The notes under the pieces were generated by a model. That model saw only the letters and a list, made by a program, of their open reading frames with translations. It did not search any database and was not told the origin of the DNA. The translations under genes were made by a program, and so were the position numbers. Shown in pieces: positions 53,558 through 63,374 of a DNA stretch of 64,000 bases; position 1 is the stretch's first letter; each line of letters begins with the position of its first letter. The DNA comes from Paenibacillus sp. YN15. GTDB taxonomy: Bacteria > Bacillota > Bacilli > Paenibacillales > NBRC-103111. The stretch spans positions 1 to 64,000 of the forward strand of contig NZ_QMFA01000039.1 in the NCBI RefSeq assembly GCF_003285005.1, written 5' to 3'.

Positions 53558-54445
53558 ATGAAGCCGCAGCCGTTACTGTTTTCACTGGAGTATCTTCCGC
53601 TTCTGATCCGTCTGGAATGCAAGGAGGCGGCTAGCTTGCCTCCATTCCTGGGTTCAACGCTGCATGGCGTATTGGGGTGGGAGCTGGCCAAGCATCCGGC
53701 TTTGTACGCCTATTTGTTCGAGAATAAACGTTTTGGCGGAGCCGGGCAGGATATTGTGAATCCTTATATGATCGAGCCGCCCCGGTTCAAGGCCCATTAC
53801 CAGCCGGGAGAGTCACTGTGCTTCAAGCTGGTCCTATTTGGAGATGCCGTGGGTTTGGCTGAAGAGGTGGTCCAGGCGCTGGCTCGTCTTCGGCAGTTCC
53901 GAATCGGCGCGGCGCGCTGCCTGTTCGAGCTTCGGGATATTTTACACGGAGAGCAATATGGGCCGATCTGGCAAGAAGGGGGCTTCCGGAGAGAAGCGCT
54001 TGTAGCGGAAAATATCGCGGCTGTATCGGCACAGGAGTTGGCCTCCTGGTGCTCTGTTCATCTGGTCACGCCTCTTCGTATTCGCCGCGGCGGCGCTCTG
54101 GTGCAGAAGATGGACTTTCCAACCCTGATTCGGTCCATTACCAAAAGAATTGGCTTGCTTGTCGAGCGTTACGGAGGAGCTGTGGATGCTGCCGCGGCCT
54201 CAGGAGCCTGCGAGCTTGCGAGCGAAATCCGGATGGCTTCCCATGCGCTGTATCTGAACCAGATGCACCGTTATTCCAATCGCAGGCAGGAGTCACTGGA
54301 CTGGAGCGGCATGCTGGGGGCCATGAGCTTTGAAGGGGAACTGACGGCTTTCACTCCTTGGCTTCACGCAGCCCGTATTCTGCACATTGGGCGCAACTCT
54401 ACCTTTGGATGCGGCCAACTGGATATTGTTTGTCGGTACATGTAG
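53558..54445 (+). CDS. cas6: Cas6-family pre-crRNA endoribonuclease (RAMP)
   Basis: Processes CRISPR transcripts in the repeat, leaving an 8-base ATTGAAAT-type 5' handle. 295 residues in two ferredoxin-like halves. N-terminal LPPFLGSTLHGVLGWEL is the family start signature, and the C-terminal PWLHAARILHIGRNSTFGCGQLD contains the glycine-rich loop. The ATG at 53558 is eight bases after GGAG. It is a solo gene, 13-kb downstream of leader 1, immediately upstream of leader 3 and 4.7 kb upstream of cas10. It probably serves all four arrays for the type III complex. Confidence 0.88.
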   Translation: MKPQPLLFSLEYLPLLIRLECKEAASLPPFLGSTLHGVLGWELAKHPALYAYLFENKRFGGAGQDIVNPYMIEPPRFKAHYQPGESLCFKLVLFGDAVGLAEEVVQALARLRQFRIGAARCLFELRDILHGEQYGPIWQEGGFRREALVAENIAAVSAQELASWCSVHLVTPLRIRRGGALVQKMDFPTLIRSITKRIGLLVERYGGAVDAAAASGACELASEIRMASHALYLNQMHRYSNRRQESLDWSGMLGAMSFEGELTAFTPWLHAARILHIGRNSTFGCGQLDIVCRYM

Positions 54446-54529
54446 TTTTCATGTGTTGCTGAGAAACATAGACAAGTTTGATGCCACCAGATCAGATGCC
54501 ACTGCTGCTAAAAGCTGACGACTCCCTCC

Positions 54530-54721
54530 GGTGAAGGCTGGTGCGAATGCCAAGCTCCCATAAAATCCCCGGCCCCTTCGCACCTCAAATCTTGTCGAAT
54601 CGAAGAGTGAATAATCCATTTCCGCTCGTGTCAACATCTATGCTATACTTTATTTGGCACAAACAGCAGACCAAACAGCCGAATTGTTCGCAGAACGCTC
54701 TCAATTGGGCCTGTTTTTGCA
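54530..54721 (+). promoter_or_regulatory. CRISPR leader 3 (divergent)
   Basis: Shares GGTGCGAATGCCAAGCTCCC and TTCGCACC arms (54539-54585 region) and the promoter TGCTATACT (near 54650) with the other leaders. The final 60 bases before the repeat are unrelated to them and lack the ATCTTGATTTTGG block. Confidence 0.78.
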
Positions 54722-56157
54722 GTCGCACTCCGTATGGGGTGCGTGGATTGAAATAGACAGCGAATGAACGGTTGAAACTATATGCTGCAGTCGCACTCCG
54801 TATGGGGTGCGTGGATTGAAATCAATTATTTGCTTTGGAAATATATGATCGTTGCGTGTCGCACTCCGTATGGGGTGCGTGGATTGAAATAATCCGGTCA
54901 ATATGCTCCACAACAGCAACTCATGTCGCACTCCGTATGGGGTGCGTGGATTGAAATAGCGCTCTTTTGGTTAATTTAGACCCGGCGCTGTTGTCGCACT
55001 CCGTATGGGGTGCGTGGATTGAAATATTGACATTTATATGGCGAAGGAGCAAGGGCTCGAGTCGCACTCCGTATGGGGTGCGTGGATTGAAATTTCAACC
55101 AGCCACCCAGCAGGCGGCCGATCTCCGTCGCACTCCGTATGGGGTGCGTGGATTGAAATTTTTTTGTCCCCTGGATCATCTGGAAGCACATGAGTCGCAC
55201 TCCGTATGGGGTGCGTGGATTGAAATAATTCGTTTGTGGAAACGTTCCTGAAAAAGCGGGGTCGCACTCCGTATGGGGTGCGTGGATTGAAATCAAGGTG
55301 CTCCTGATTTCGGGAGCCTTGGCTCCGTCGCACTCCGTATGGGGTGCGTGGATTGAAATGGCGGTGAAGTCCTTGCCGTTGTCGATCTTGATCGTCGCAC
55401 TCCGTATGGGGTGCGTGGATTGAAATGTTCGGCCAATCACATTCCGGGTGAGTGAAGCAAGTCGCACTCCGTATGGGGTGCGTGGATTGAAATGATTGGG
55501 ATATTTGCCGCATTGGTGTTTCGATAGACAGTCGCACTCCGTATGGGGTGCGTGGATTGAAATCAATTCGGATTAGCACTTGCCGGCTTAACGCTATAGT
55601 CGCACTCCGTATGGGGTGCGTGGATTGAAATGCCACGCCGTCTCCAACATATTTAAATGCCGGGTGTCGCACTCCGTATGGGGTGCGTGGATTGAAATGG
55701 ACCATCCACATCGACGACAGCCGGAACATCACATGTCGCACTCCGTATGGGGTGCGTGGATTGAAATGCTTTTACGGCCATCAGACGCGTCTAGGTCGTG
55801 CGTCGCACTCCGTATGGGGTGCGTGGATTGAAATAATCAGCCGTTGCGGCAGCGGCAGACGCCTATGTGTCGCACTCCGTATGGGGTGCGTGGATTGAAA
55901 TAACATGCAAGGGGAAAGCCCGGAGATAATCGCCCAGTCGCACTCCGTATGGGGTGCGTGGATTGAAATCGCAATCTCCGCAATAATTGTTGTATTTCAT
56001 CAGTCGCACTCCGTATGGGGTGCGTGGATTGAAATCGTCGAAGCCGCCGGAAAAGGACGATTTTGAAAAGGTCGCACTCCGTATGGGGTGCGTGGATTGA
56101 AATGTTTCAGTGGAAAGAGCTTTCAACGGGCCGAGGCGTCGTACTCCGTATAGGGGG
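54722..56157 (+). CRISPR. CRISPR array 3 (21 repeats, plus a degenerate one)
   Basis: Repeats start GTCGCACTCC, loop GTAT, then GGGGTGCG and the tail TGGATTGAAAT. The stem keeps pairing through a G-U wobble. All full repeats appear identical. The distal end is a degenerate GTCGTACTCCGTATAGGGGG (56138-56157). Spacers are about 33-36 bases. Leader on the left, directly behind cas6. Confidence 0.99.
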
Positions 56158-56164
56158 AATTATA

Positions 56165-56525
56165 GTGCAATACAAGAACGAATATTGATTTGAAGGGTCT
56201 AAACCTATGAGTAACAAGTACTAACATAGCCTGGAGAATGTACTGAGGAAGGCTGCCGCAGTTTTTAGGGAAGAACCTTTTTTCTGGTTGAAATCTGGCC
56301 TCAAGAGTTCATAATGGATTTCAAAATTCAAAAAAATAGCGACCGGTGCGAATGCCAAGCTCCCATAAAAACTCTGCTTCCTTCGCACCTCAGATATTGT
56401 CGAATTAAAACGAAAAAGATTAAATCTCAAAGATGTCAATATCTATGCTATACTTTCTTTATATACACGCCAGACATCCTCGCGCTATCTATCTTGATTT
56501 TGGATTGATCACACCTTTTTTTGCT
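56165..56525 (+). promoter_or_regulatory. CRISPR leader 4
   Basis: Near-duplicate of the leader 2 block: from TGCAATACAAGAACGAATAT through the inverted repeat (GGTGCGAA near 56344 and TTCGCACC near 56382), extended -10 TGCTATACT (near 56447) and ATCTTGATTTTGGATTGATC to the first repeat. Confidence 0.85.
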
Positions 56526-57640
56526 GTCGCACTTCGTATGAAGTGCGTGGATTGAAATTCTGGGTTAACATGGAGTACAGCGTACCGGATCAAGTCGCAC
56601 TTCGTATGAAGTGCGTGGATTGAAATAATCGGCTCAACGAGTTTATGGCCGTGATGCAGCCGTCGCACTTCGTATGAAGTGCGTGGATTGAAATGTTTAT
56701 CTCCTGTAGGCAATAGCTGCCTTATATCTCGTCGCACTTCGTATGAAGTGCGTGGATTGAAATAAGCCGCCGGCAGATGTATACCCACCAACATTGGTCG
56801 CACTTCGTATGAAGTGCGTGGATTGAAATCGATGCTCTTTGCCGAAGGCTTCAGCCACAGTCGTCGCACTTCGTATGAAGTGCGTGGATTGAAATAGCAA
56901 TATATCGACCTTTGCCGAGAGTCCTGCGCGTCGCACTTCGTATGAAGTGCGTGGATTGAAATCATATATAGACATCCACCACGCCCAGGTTTTCCGGTCG
57001 CACTTCGTATGAAGTGCGTGGATTGAAATTTCCTGTCCCATACTTCCCGTCCTCCTGTTGACGGTCGCACTTCGTATGAAGTGCGTGGATTGAAATCGCT
57101 TGTTCAATATTCAGCACAATGGTTTTCGTCGTCGCACTTCGTATGAAGTGCGTGGATTGAAATTGTTAACGCCGTTTTTAATCTGGCCACTTTGTTTGTC
57201 GCACTTCGTATGAAGTGCGTGGATTGAAATTATTTATGGTAGTTTTCATTTCATCATGCTCATTAGTCGCACTTCGTATGAAGTGCGTGGATTGAAATAC
57301 CCTCAAGTGGGGATGATGGTGGGGGTAGTGGACTGTCGCACTTCGTATGAAGTGCGTGGATTGAAATTGACCCTGTCCCATGGCACGCAGTACGGTTCGT
57401 ATGTCGCACTTCGTATGAAGTGCGTGGATTGAAATCTCGATCTGCTTGGTCATGGCCTGGGCGATTTCTTATCGCACTTCGTATGAAGTGCGTGGATTGA
57501 AATCTCGATCTGCTTGGTCATGGCCTGGGCGATTTCTTATCGCACTTCGTATGAAGTGCGTAGATTGAAATATTGTTTTACCTCCAATCTAGCAATACTG
57601 TTGGTTATCATATTTCGTATAGAGTGCGTAGTTTGCAATG
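56526..57640 (+). CRISPR. CRISPR array 4 (16 repeats, plus a degenerate one)
   Basis: Repeats start GTCGCACTTC, loop GTAT, then GAAGTGCG and the tail TGGATTGAAAT, a fully Watson-Crick stem. Repeats 15 and 16 (57471, 57539) begin ATCGCAC, and repeat 16 has TAGATTG in its tail. A heavily mutated copy lies at 57608-57640. The last two spacers (57504 and the one before) are identical, CTCGATCTGCTTGGTCATGG at the start, a tandem duplication that includes the variant repeat. Leader on the left. Confidence 0.98.
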
Positions 57641-57882
57641 GCAGCCAGTGGCGTTTTTTTGCTGGGGGACGCGGCTATGCGGGATACCGAAGACTGATGC
57701 AAGTTCGGAAGAGGCCCTTCAATCGGTTTTGCCGATTTTGTGGCTTCCATAATAGTATCCGGCTTGCGATAGGGAGGCTCATTTGCAAATATGCCTTGAG
57801 GAGAGCTGGGGATGCCTCTGTTTTGCTTTGAACAAGTAGCGCCCTCTTTAGGAATATACCTTAAACAAGGAGAGTCGGATTA
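57641..57882. other. gap between array 4 and the DUF6602-like gene
   Basis: No gene is supported. AAGGAGAG at 57868 is the ribosome site of the next gene. No clear promoter is seen, so read-through from array 4 is possible. Confidence 0.4.
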
Positions 57883-58941
57883 ATGGTGAATAACAAGGTG
57901 CTGAGACGTATTTATGATAACTACGCTTATTCCAATAGCAGAATGGTAGAGGAAATGGAGCTGTCTTCCGAGCATGGCGGGCTGACAGGCGGGTTCCGTG
58001 AGGGGATGTGGCTTTCTTTTTTTCGCAGCATTATTCCGCTTAAGTATCAGTTGGCCCAGGGGGTCATCATTATTGATTCTGGACGCGAAGTATCCAATGA
58101 GGTGGATATTGCGGTCTATGACGAGACGTATACGCCGTATGTGTTCCAATATAATACACTCAAATTTATCCCCATTGAGGCTGTGGTGATGGTCATTGAG
58201 TGCAAGAGCAAAAGCTACGATCCGAAGAAATTAAAGAAATGGAGCCAAAAGATCCAGGCTTTGACTCCTGTTGCTTCGGGTATTGCCCGAATTGTACAGG
58301 GGTATGCGGTGGGAGAGACGAATAGATCCCAGAGCTGTACACGGCCTATTCGGGTACTGGTATCATTGAAAACAACTGCCGGAAAGAAGCGCAAGCCTGA
58401 ATCGATTCGGGAGGTTCTTCAGAATTCATTCGACTTCATTCTTGAGGAGCAGATTGTCGAAGGATCATCAGAACAGAAGCAGAAGGACAAGCGTCTTGTG
58501 CTGTATGTTCCCTATGAGGATCGAACCTTGGGCTGGTGGGGCCAGCAACTGAATCAGGGTGAAGATAATGACTTGGATGCCAACACGCCCATGAAGCTGG
58601 AGCATCTGGATAAAGCGGCCGACCTGGAGAGGGAACGGAGAAAACTTCAGCAGGATACTTTGCTCACGGATGAGCAGAAGGAGCAGCGAATATCGGAGCT
58701 AACTGAAGAAATTAGCCGAACCCGCGCGGATCATTTGAAAAAGCTGAATGGCCGGTACCCTGAGCTGAAATTCAATAACAAGTTGGAATTGATCAACACA
58801 CTCTCTGATCTGCGGGTGCCAGGAAATGATCTGCTGACGCTGAACCTGCAATTGAACCAGCTTCTGATGCTGCTGAACAACCCTATGCTGTTTCCGCATT
58901 TTGCCTATGCCGAAGCTTTCAAAAGAATTAGTTCAAAATAA
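57883..58941 (+). CDS. PD-(D/E)xK nuclease-like protein (DUF6602-like), CRISPR-linked
   Basis: 352 residues. The N-terminal domain (about 20-130) has the restriction-endonuclease signature: D75 in SNEVDIAVYDE, E106-x-K108 in VVMVIECKSK and an upstream GFREGMWLSFF helix. Similar to what I know as DUF6602. The C-terminal half contains an acidic coiled coil (about 235-290) and Leu/Asn-rich helices. AAGGAGAG is seven bases before the ATG. It is transcribed toward the type III operon but a terminator separates them. No CARF domain is visible, so if it is a CRISPR ancillary nuclease, its activation differs from known cyclic-oligoadenylate effectors. Confidence 0.65.
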   Translation: MVNNKVLRRIYDNYAYSNSRMVEEMELSSEHGGLTGGFREGMWLSFFRSIIPLKYQLAQGVIIIDSGREVSNEVDIAVYDETYTPYVFQYNTLKFIPIEAVVMVIECKSKSYDPKKLKKWSQKIQALTPVASGIARIVQGYAVGETNRSQSCTRPIRVLVSLKTTAGKKRKPESIREVLQNSFDFILEEQIVEGSSEQKQKDKRLVLYVPYEDRTLGWWGQQLNQGEDNDLDANTPMKLEHLDKAADLERERRKLQQDTLLTDEQKEQRISELTEEISRTRADHLKKLNGRYPELKFNNKLELINTLSDLRVPGNDLLTLNLQLNQLLMLLNNPMLFPHFAYAEAFKRISSK

Positions 58942-58961
58942 AATTAGACATGGCCGAGCAG

Positions 58962-58998
58962 GCCCGTTTTCGCGTATGGCGCGGATAACGGGCTTTTT
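58962..58998 (+). terminator. intrinsic terminator after the DUF6602-like gene
   Basis: GCCCGTT and AACGGGC form a 7-bp stem with a longer inner loop containing CGCG pairings, followed by TTTTT. Confidence 0.65.
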
Positions 58999-59175
58999 CC
59001 ATTAGTCGCAGTAAAAATTGTTGAGAATGCTCAAATAAAAAGGAAAATTGGTGCAAGATGGAGAAGGTATACCAAGGAAAAAAGCCTCAAGTCTGGAGAC
59101 CTATTCCTGGAATTTCAAAAATGGAAACTGGCACATGATTCATGGTTAGCCGAAGAAGGAGGCCGGGACAACGAA

Positions 59176-60891
59176 GTGAAAGCATATGTGTTCATCGACG
59201 TATCAAGGAAGCAGGAGTATATTTTTCGCCACAAAAGCTTGCGGAATAATCTGGTGAATTCGTGGGTGATTAAAGCGATTACTGAGGTGCTGGACCGCGG
59301 CGGAAATCCGGCAGGGGATAGCGAACCGGAAAAGGCGCAGGAGCGGGTTGTGCTGGGGGAATTCCTGCAGCGGGAATATCCTGGAGGCTACACCGTGGTG
59401 TACTCAGGTGGAGGCAACAGTATCCTCCAATTTGCGGATGCGGAGCAGGCCGGGGCATTCATCAGAAGCTATTCCCTGGCGGTGTTGCGGAGCTATCCCC
59501 AATTGGAGCTATATATCAGCAAGGTGAACGAGGACGAGGTTCCCGGAGACAGCCCAACCAACATAAGCATCATTCGCAGCCTGCTTGTGCAACGGGCGGA
59601 TGCGCTGAAGGATAAGCGACGGGCCATGTTCCGCCGTTGGAGCTACGGAATCGAGAGGCTTGATGAGAGCGGCAAACCGGTTGTATGGGGAAAACGGGAA
59701 TACCGCGGCAGCTCCGAATCGGATGCGGCGGATCGGGAACGATTGGAGCAAGAACAGAAGAAGGAGCTTGAGTTGGCGAGAAATATGCTGTTCGGGCGAT
59801 TGCAAAATCGTCTGGAGAAGATTGATAAACAAGCAAAAGTGAAAATCACTGTTGAATTAAAATCGTACAAAACATTTGATGACCGCAAAAGCTATCTTGG
59901 CGTAATTGCCATAGATGGGAACAAGATGGGCGAGATGTTCAGAAAGCTCGGGAAGGCTGAGGAATGGAGTGCGTTTAGCCGGGGAGTGGAGCAGATTTAT
60001 GCAGATGCCGTGGCTGATGCGCTTCATCAATACGCGGACTCCCGGCCCGACACCTTGTATGTAACGCCGGTATTGATGTCGGGCGATGATATTTGCCTCG
60101 TCACCCATGCGGAGAATGCGCTGGATATTACGGCGAGAGTACTGGAACAAATCCACGAGCGTTCCCTTAAAGCGGAGGGGGCTTTGCTTGAAGCGATGAG
60201 GGCAACAAAACAGCCTTATTTGACCGCTTGCGCCGGTGTGACAATTGTAAGGGTGGCCTATCCGTTCTTCGATGCCGTTCAAATTGCGGAACGGCTCTGC
60301 CAGCAGGCCAAGGAAGCATTATACCGTTCAGCGGAAGGGGAGGCCCTGTCCGCGTCTTTGATGGATTGGGAAATTGTGCAAGGCCAGGTGAGTGTTCAGG
60401 AGCCTTATGAGAAGCTGACAGCCCGGGCCAGGGAGCATCATCATTACCGGATAAGACCGCTGCGGGTTGACCAAGAGCGGGCATTTGTCAACGGGATATA
60501 CAGCTATAAGGCGTTTCGGGAGTTGGTAGAGTCGGTCCGCCGTATGCTGGAAAATGATGGACAGGCGGAGGAAGCGGTAAGCCGTTCTTTTCTGGAGAAG
60601 CTCAAAAAGCAGCTGTACCAAGGCTGGGAGAGCTACCAGTTGTTGTTCAAATTCGATCAGACCGGTTCGGGAGAAGCTCTCTCTAAGTCGGTAGAACAGA
60701 TCTATTGTCCGGACAGGCAGCCGGAGGATATGGGTCTCAACCAGGATTCGCTGATACAGCAGTACGCGGCTTTGATCCAATGGAATGAAAAGCAGCAACG
60801 AAAGGAATACAAGCTTGTTCTGAATGATGTATTGGAGGCACTTGCATTTATCGCTTCCGAAAAGGAGGCTGCTTATAGCGATGGTAAATGA
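59176..60891 (+). CDS. cas10: Cas10 family protein without HD domain (type III effector)
   Basis: Large subunit of a type III CRISPR interference complex, 571 residues. The start MKAYVFIDVSRKQEYIFRHK is that of HD-less Cas10 proteins. The first palm region has VVYSGGGNSILQF. The second palm keeps a metal-site IAIDGNKMGEMF (D247) and SGDDICLV (S302-G303-D304-D305), the cyclase GGDD motif with the first glycine changed to serine. Both aspartates are kept, so oligoadenylate synthesis is possible. There is no N-terminal HD nuclease. GGAGG lies 14 bases before the GTG start. It overlaps the next RAMP gene by 11 bases. Confidence 0.86.
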   Translation: MKAYVFIDVSRKQEYIFRHKSLRNNLVNSWVIKAITEVLDRGGNPAGDSEPEKAQERVVLGEFLQREYPGGYTVVYSGGGNSILQFADAEQAGAFIRSYSLAVLRSYPQLELYISKVNEDEVPGDSPTNISIIRSLLVQRADALKDKRRAMFRRWSYGIERLDESGKPVVWGKREYRGSSESDAADRERLEQEQKKELELARNMLFGRLQNRLEKIDKQAKVKITVELKSYKTFDDRKSYLGVIAIDGNKMGEMFRKLGKAEEWSAFSRGVEQIYADAVADALHQYADSRPDTLYVTPVLMSGDDICLVTHAENALDITARVLEQIHERSLKAEGALLEAMRATKQPYLTACAGVTIVRVAYPFFDAVQIAERLCQQAKEALYRSAEGEALSASLMDWEIVQGQVSVQEPYEKLTARAREHHHYRIRPLRVDQERAFVNGIYSYKAFRELVESVRRMLENDGQAEEAVSRSFLEKLKKQLYQGWESYQLLFKFDQTGSGEALSKSVEQIYCPDRQPEDMGLNQDSLIQQYAALIQWNEKQQRKEYKLVLNDVLEALAFIASEKEAAYSDGK

Positions 60892-61654
60892 TAATCGGCA
60901 TAGCGAATATATCCTGGAGCTTCGATTATTAAGTGAAGCAGTGTTCAGGAACGGGGAGAAGGAGCGCAATCTGGCGCAATCCCGGGCGCAGACAGATGCT
61001 TGCGGCTTTGTTTATTTTCATGCCAAGTCCTTGAAGGGACAGTTAAAGCGCCAGGCTCTTTGGCTGGTTCAGCAATATGTTGCCATGGGAGAGCAGGGCG
61101 AGACCAGGGCCCGCGCTTTTCTGGATTCGATGGATACGCTGTTCGGCGTCAATGTTTGGGAGTTGGAACGCGCATGGGAGCCTCGGGATTTTATGCGCGG
61201 CTACCTGAAGATGAAGCAGCAGGCGAATGGCCTTCGGGGACAAGGCATCATGAAGCTGACCCATCTGGAGCTGCCGCCGGAGGTAAGGGAGTATTTCCGC
61301 GATATGGTGACTGGCGGTGAGGAGTTCTCGATACATGATCTGATTGAAGCTCAGACGCATATCCGCACCGAAATTCAACTGGAGGCAGGCCAGGCCAAAG
61401 AGAAGATGCTGAATACCTATCAGGCAGTCAAACGGGGGCTTGTTTTTCAGTCGCGGCTTTTTTTCGAGGAGAATCCCGCCGCAGTTCTTCCCGATCTGCT
61501 GCGGATCATCAGCTCGTTGGACCGGATTGGAGCCGGAGTTCACCGCGGGCGCGGCCAAGTGGAGGCCAAGCTGCTGATCGACGGGAAGAACGCATTGGAA
61601 TGGATAGACATGAAAGGAGGCGCTGCGCGGAATGATGTGGTATCAGGTTATTGA
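60881..61654 (+). CDS. type III RAMP protein (Cas7/Csm3-like backbone)
   Basis: 257 residues. N-terminal FRNGEKERN and QTDACGFVYFHAKSLKGQLK (D39 in the position of the target-cleaving aspartate of Cas7), and the glycine-rich loop GAGVHRGRGQVEAKLL (about 219-234). Characteristic of backbone RAMPs that bind the crRNA. Start within the last codons of cas10, with AAGGAGG upstream. The exact subtype name (Csm2/3/4 role) cannot be decided. Confidence 0.78.
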   Translation: MVNDNRHSEYILELRLLSEAVFRNGEKERNLAQSRAQTDACGFVYFHAKSLKGQLKRQALWLVQQYVAMGEQGETRARAFLDSMDTLFGVNVWELERAWEPRDFMRGYLKMKQQANGLRGQGIMKLTHLELPPEVREYFRDMVTGGEEFSIHDLIEAQTHIRTEIQLEAGQAKEKMLNTYQAVKRGLVFQSRLFFEENPAAVLPDLLRIISSLDRIGAGVHRGRGQVEAKLLIDGKNALEWIDMKGGAARNDVVSGY

Positions 61655-63374
61655 AATCTGCAATCTGGAGCCGCTTAAGATTGGTTCGGGAGGCAGCAAG
61701 GAGCACTGGGAGGAGCCCTGCAAGGACTACATTCCCGGCTCTACTCTGCGCGGCGGGGCTATTGCCAGGATGCGCCGGAAGGGGCTGTTCGACGATGATC
61801 CGAAGGCGATTCTGCAGCATATGGAATGCTTCAATGCGTATCTGTACCGCAACGGGCAATTATATATTCCGGCTCCGCAGCATTTGCGCATGGATAAACA
61901 TGAATACCGCAGACAGAAGAGTATGTCCGGTCAAGAAGGCTCGTCTATGGCTGCCGTCCAATTGACCAATCTATTTGCGGCAGGTCAAGGCAGTCAGGCG
62001 GGGGAGAACAATAATCCGGCATCAAAGGATGCATTGCCGGACCCTTTTGTGACCATCAGGGGTGAATATTTGGAGGGAGCTCGGCCAAGCAAAAGCTACC
62101 GGCTGCATCATAGCTCAATGTTGAACCGGGAGTTGCAGGAGCGCGCCAATCTGTTCAGCTACCAGGCTCTGGAGCCCGGACAAAGCTTCCGGGCGGTGAT
62201 GGCTTATTCTGAACGGATTAAGCAGCGGGTTGAGGAGATGTGGTCCGACTCGGACATCTGGTATCTGGGCGGCTCCAAGGGATCAGGCTACGGGCGCTGT
62301 CGTGTGCAAGCCTTGGGAGAGGCATGCGCCGATTATGCGCAGGCGCGGCAGCAACTGGGCATCCCTGCTCCCGCCTACGCGGCAAGCGGTTTCGGCTTCG
62401 GGACAGCGCCGGCACTTACCTTGACCTGTCTGTCGGATATGATTATTCGTGGACAATATGGCGAGCCGTTGCCCTGCCTGCCGGAGCAATGGCTGGAGGA
62501 TTGCTGCGGAATCAAGCTCAGGAGGCGAACGGAAGGACAGGGGCATTTTGTGCAAACAGGGGTAACGGAGGGCTACAATGCCACCTGGAGGGCGCGCTAT
62601 CCCAAGGAAACCACCATTAAAGCCGGATCTGTAATGAGATATGAGCTGGAAGGCCAGCCTGACGAGCAGCTGCTTCGGCAGGTGGCGGCATTGCTGGAGC
62701 AGCGGCGCTTTGGCGCGCGTACCCAGGATGGCTACGGCTGGATCGCCGTCAACATTCCCTATCCGTCCTCGCTGCAGATTTATTCGGAATCACCCCAGAT
62801 GGAGAAAGAGCAGCCGAGCCGCTCAGACCGGAAGGCTGCTCCTCCGGCGCATATCGCCGAGTCCATTCGACTAATCAGCAAGGGCCTGGCCGATGCGCGC
62901 ATACGTTGGCTGAGAATGTTGGCTCAGAGGCTGCCGGGAACGGAAGATGCAGCTGGGGCGCTGATTATCCACAAGCTGAAGTCGCATCACTGCCGGATTA
63001 TGCAAAACGAGCTTGAGGAATGGCTGCGGGCCGGCGGCAAGCCGGAGGAGGGCCTGCAGAAGGATAAGCCGGATTTTCTCGATAGGGACTATTGTCAGGA
63101 TCGGAAGTATTGCTCATTGGCCGGGGTTCATTTTAACGGGATTATAAGCTATCTGCGGGGGGACTCACAGGTGGCAGAGCATGAGGCTTTGCGCCGGTTT
63201 GCCGAAAACATGCTGAATAGCAGCCACGGCCGGATATATTACGGAGACACAGGAGCTTCCTCCGGCAATTCCCCGGAAATCAGGCAAAAACGGTTTATTG
63301 CCGAGTTGCTGCGCGAAGGGCTGTATATCCGCCAGAAGTCTGCGCAAAAGGAGGAAGCGTCCAATGAAGATTAG
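61632..63374 (+). CDS. csx10: Csx10-like RAMP protein (type III-D)
   Basis: 580 residues. N-terminal IEICNLEPLKIGSGG and IPGSTLRGGAIARM are typical RAMP motifs, and GGSKGSGYGRCRV (about 215-227) is a glycine-rich loop. The long C-terminal half (CSLAGVHFNGIISYLRG) fits Csx10-type proteins. AAAGGAGG precedes the start. It overlaps the preceding gene by 23 bases and the following by 11, so the cassette is one operon. Large size and HD-less Cas10 together suggest type III-D, but this is a family-level inference. Confidence 0.7.
   Translation: MMWYQVIEICNLEPLKIGSGGSKEHWEEPCKDYIPGSTLRGGAIARMRRKGLFDDDPKAILQHMECFNAYLYRNGQLYIPAPQHLRMDKHEYRRQKSMSGQEGSSMAAVQLTNLFAAGQGSQAGENNNPASKDALPDPFVTIRGEYLEGARPSKSYRLHHSSMLNRELQERANLFSYQALEPGQSFRAVMAYSERIKQRVEEMWSDSDIWYLGGSKGSGYGRCRVQALGEACADYAQARQQLGIPAPAYAASGFGFGTAPALTLTCLSDMIIRGQYGEPLPCLPEQWLEDCCGIKLRRRTEGQGHFVQTGVTEGYNATWRARYPKETTIKAGSVMRYELEGQPDEQLLRQVAALLEQRRFGARTQDGYGWIAVNIPYPSSLQIYSESPQMEKEQPSRSDRKAAPPAHIAESIRLISKGLADARIRWLRMLAQRLPGTEDAAGALIIHKLKSHHCRIMQNELEEWLRAGGKPEEGLQKDKPDFLDRDYCQDRKYCSLAGVHFNGIISYLRGDSQVAEHEALRRFAENMLNSSHGRIYYGDTGASSGNSPEIRQKRFIAELLREGLYIRQKSAQKEEASNED

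Noticed and set aside
40846-57640. Self-targeting spacers against genes in this window
   Set aside because: Reading the spacers beside the genes showed no obvious match, but a full alignment was not possible, so neither presence nor absence is claimed.
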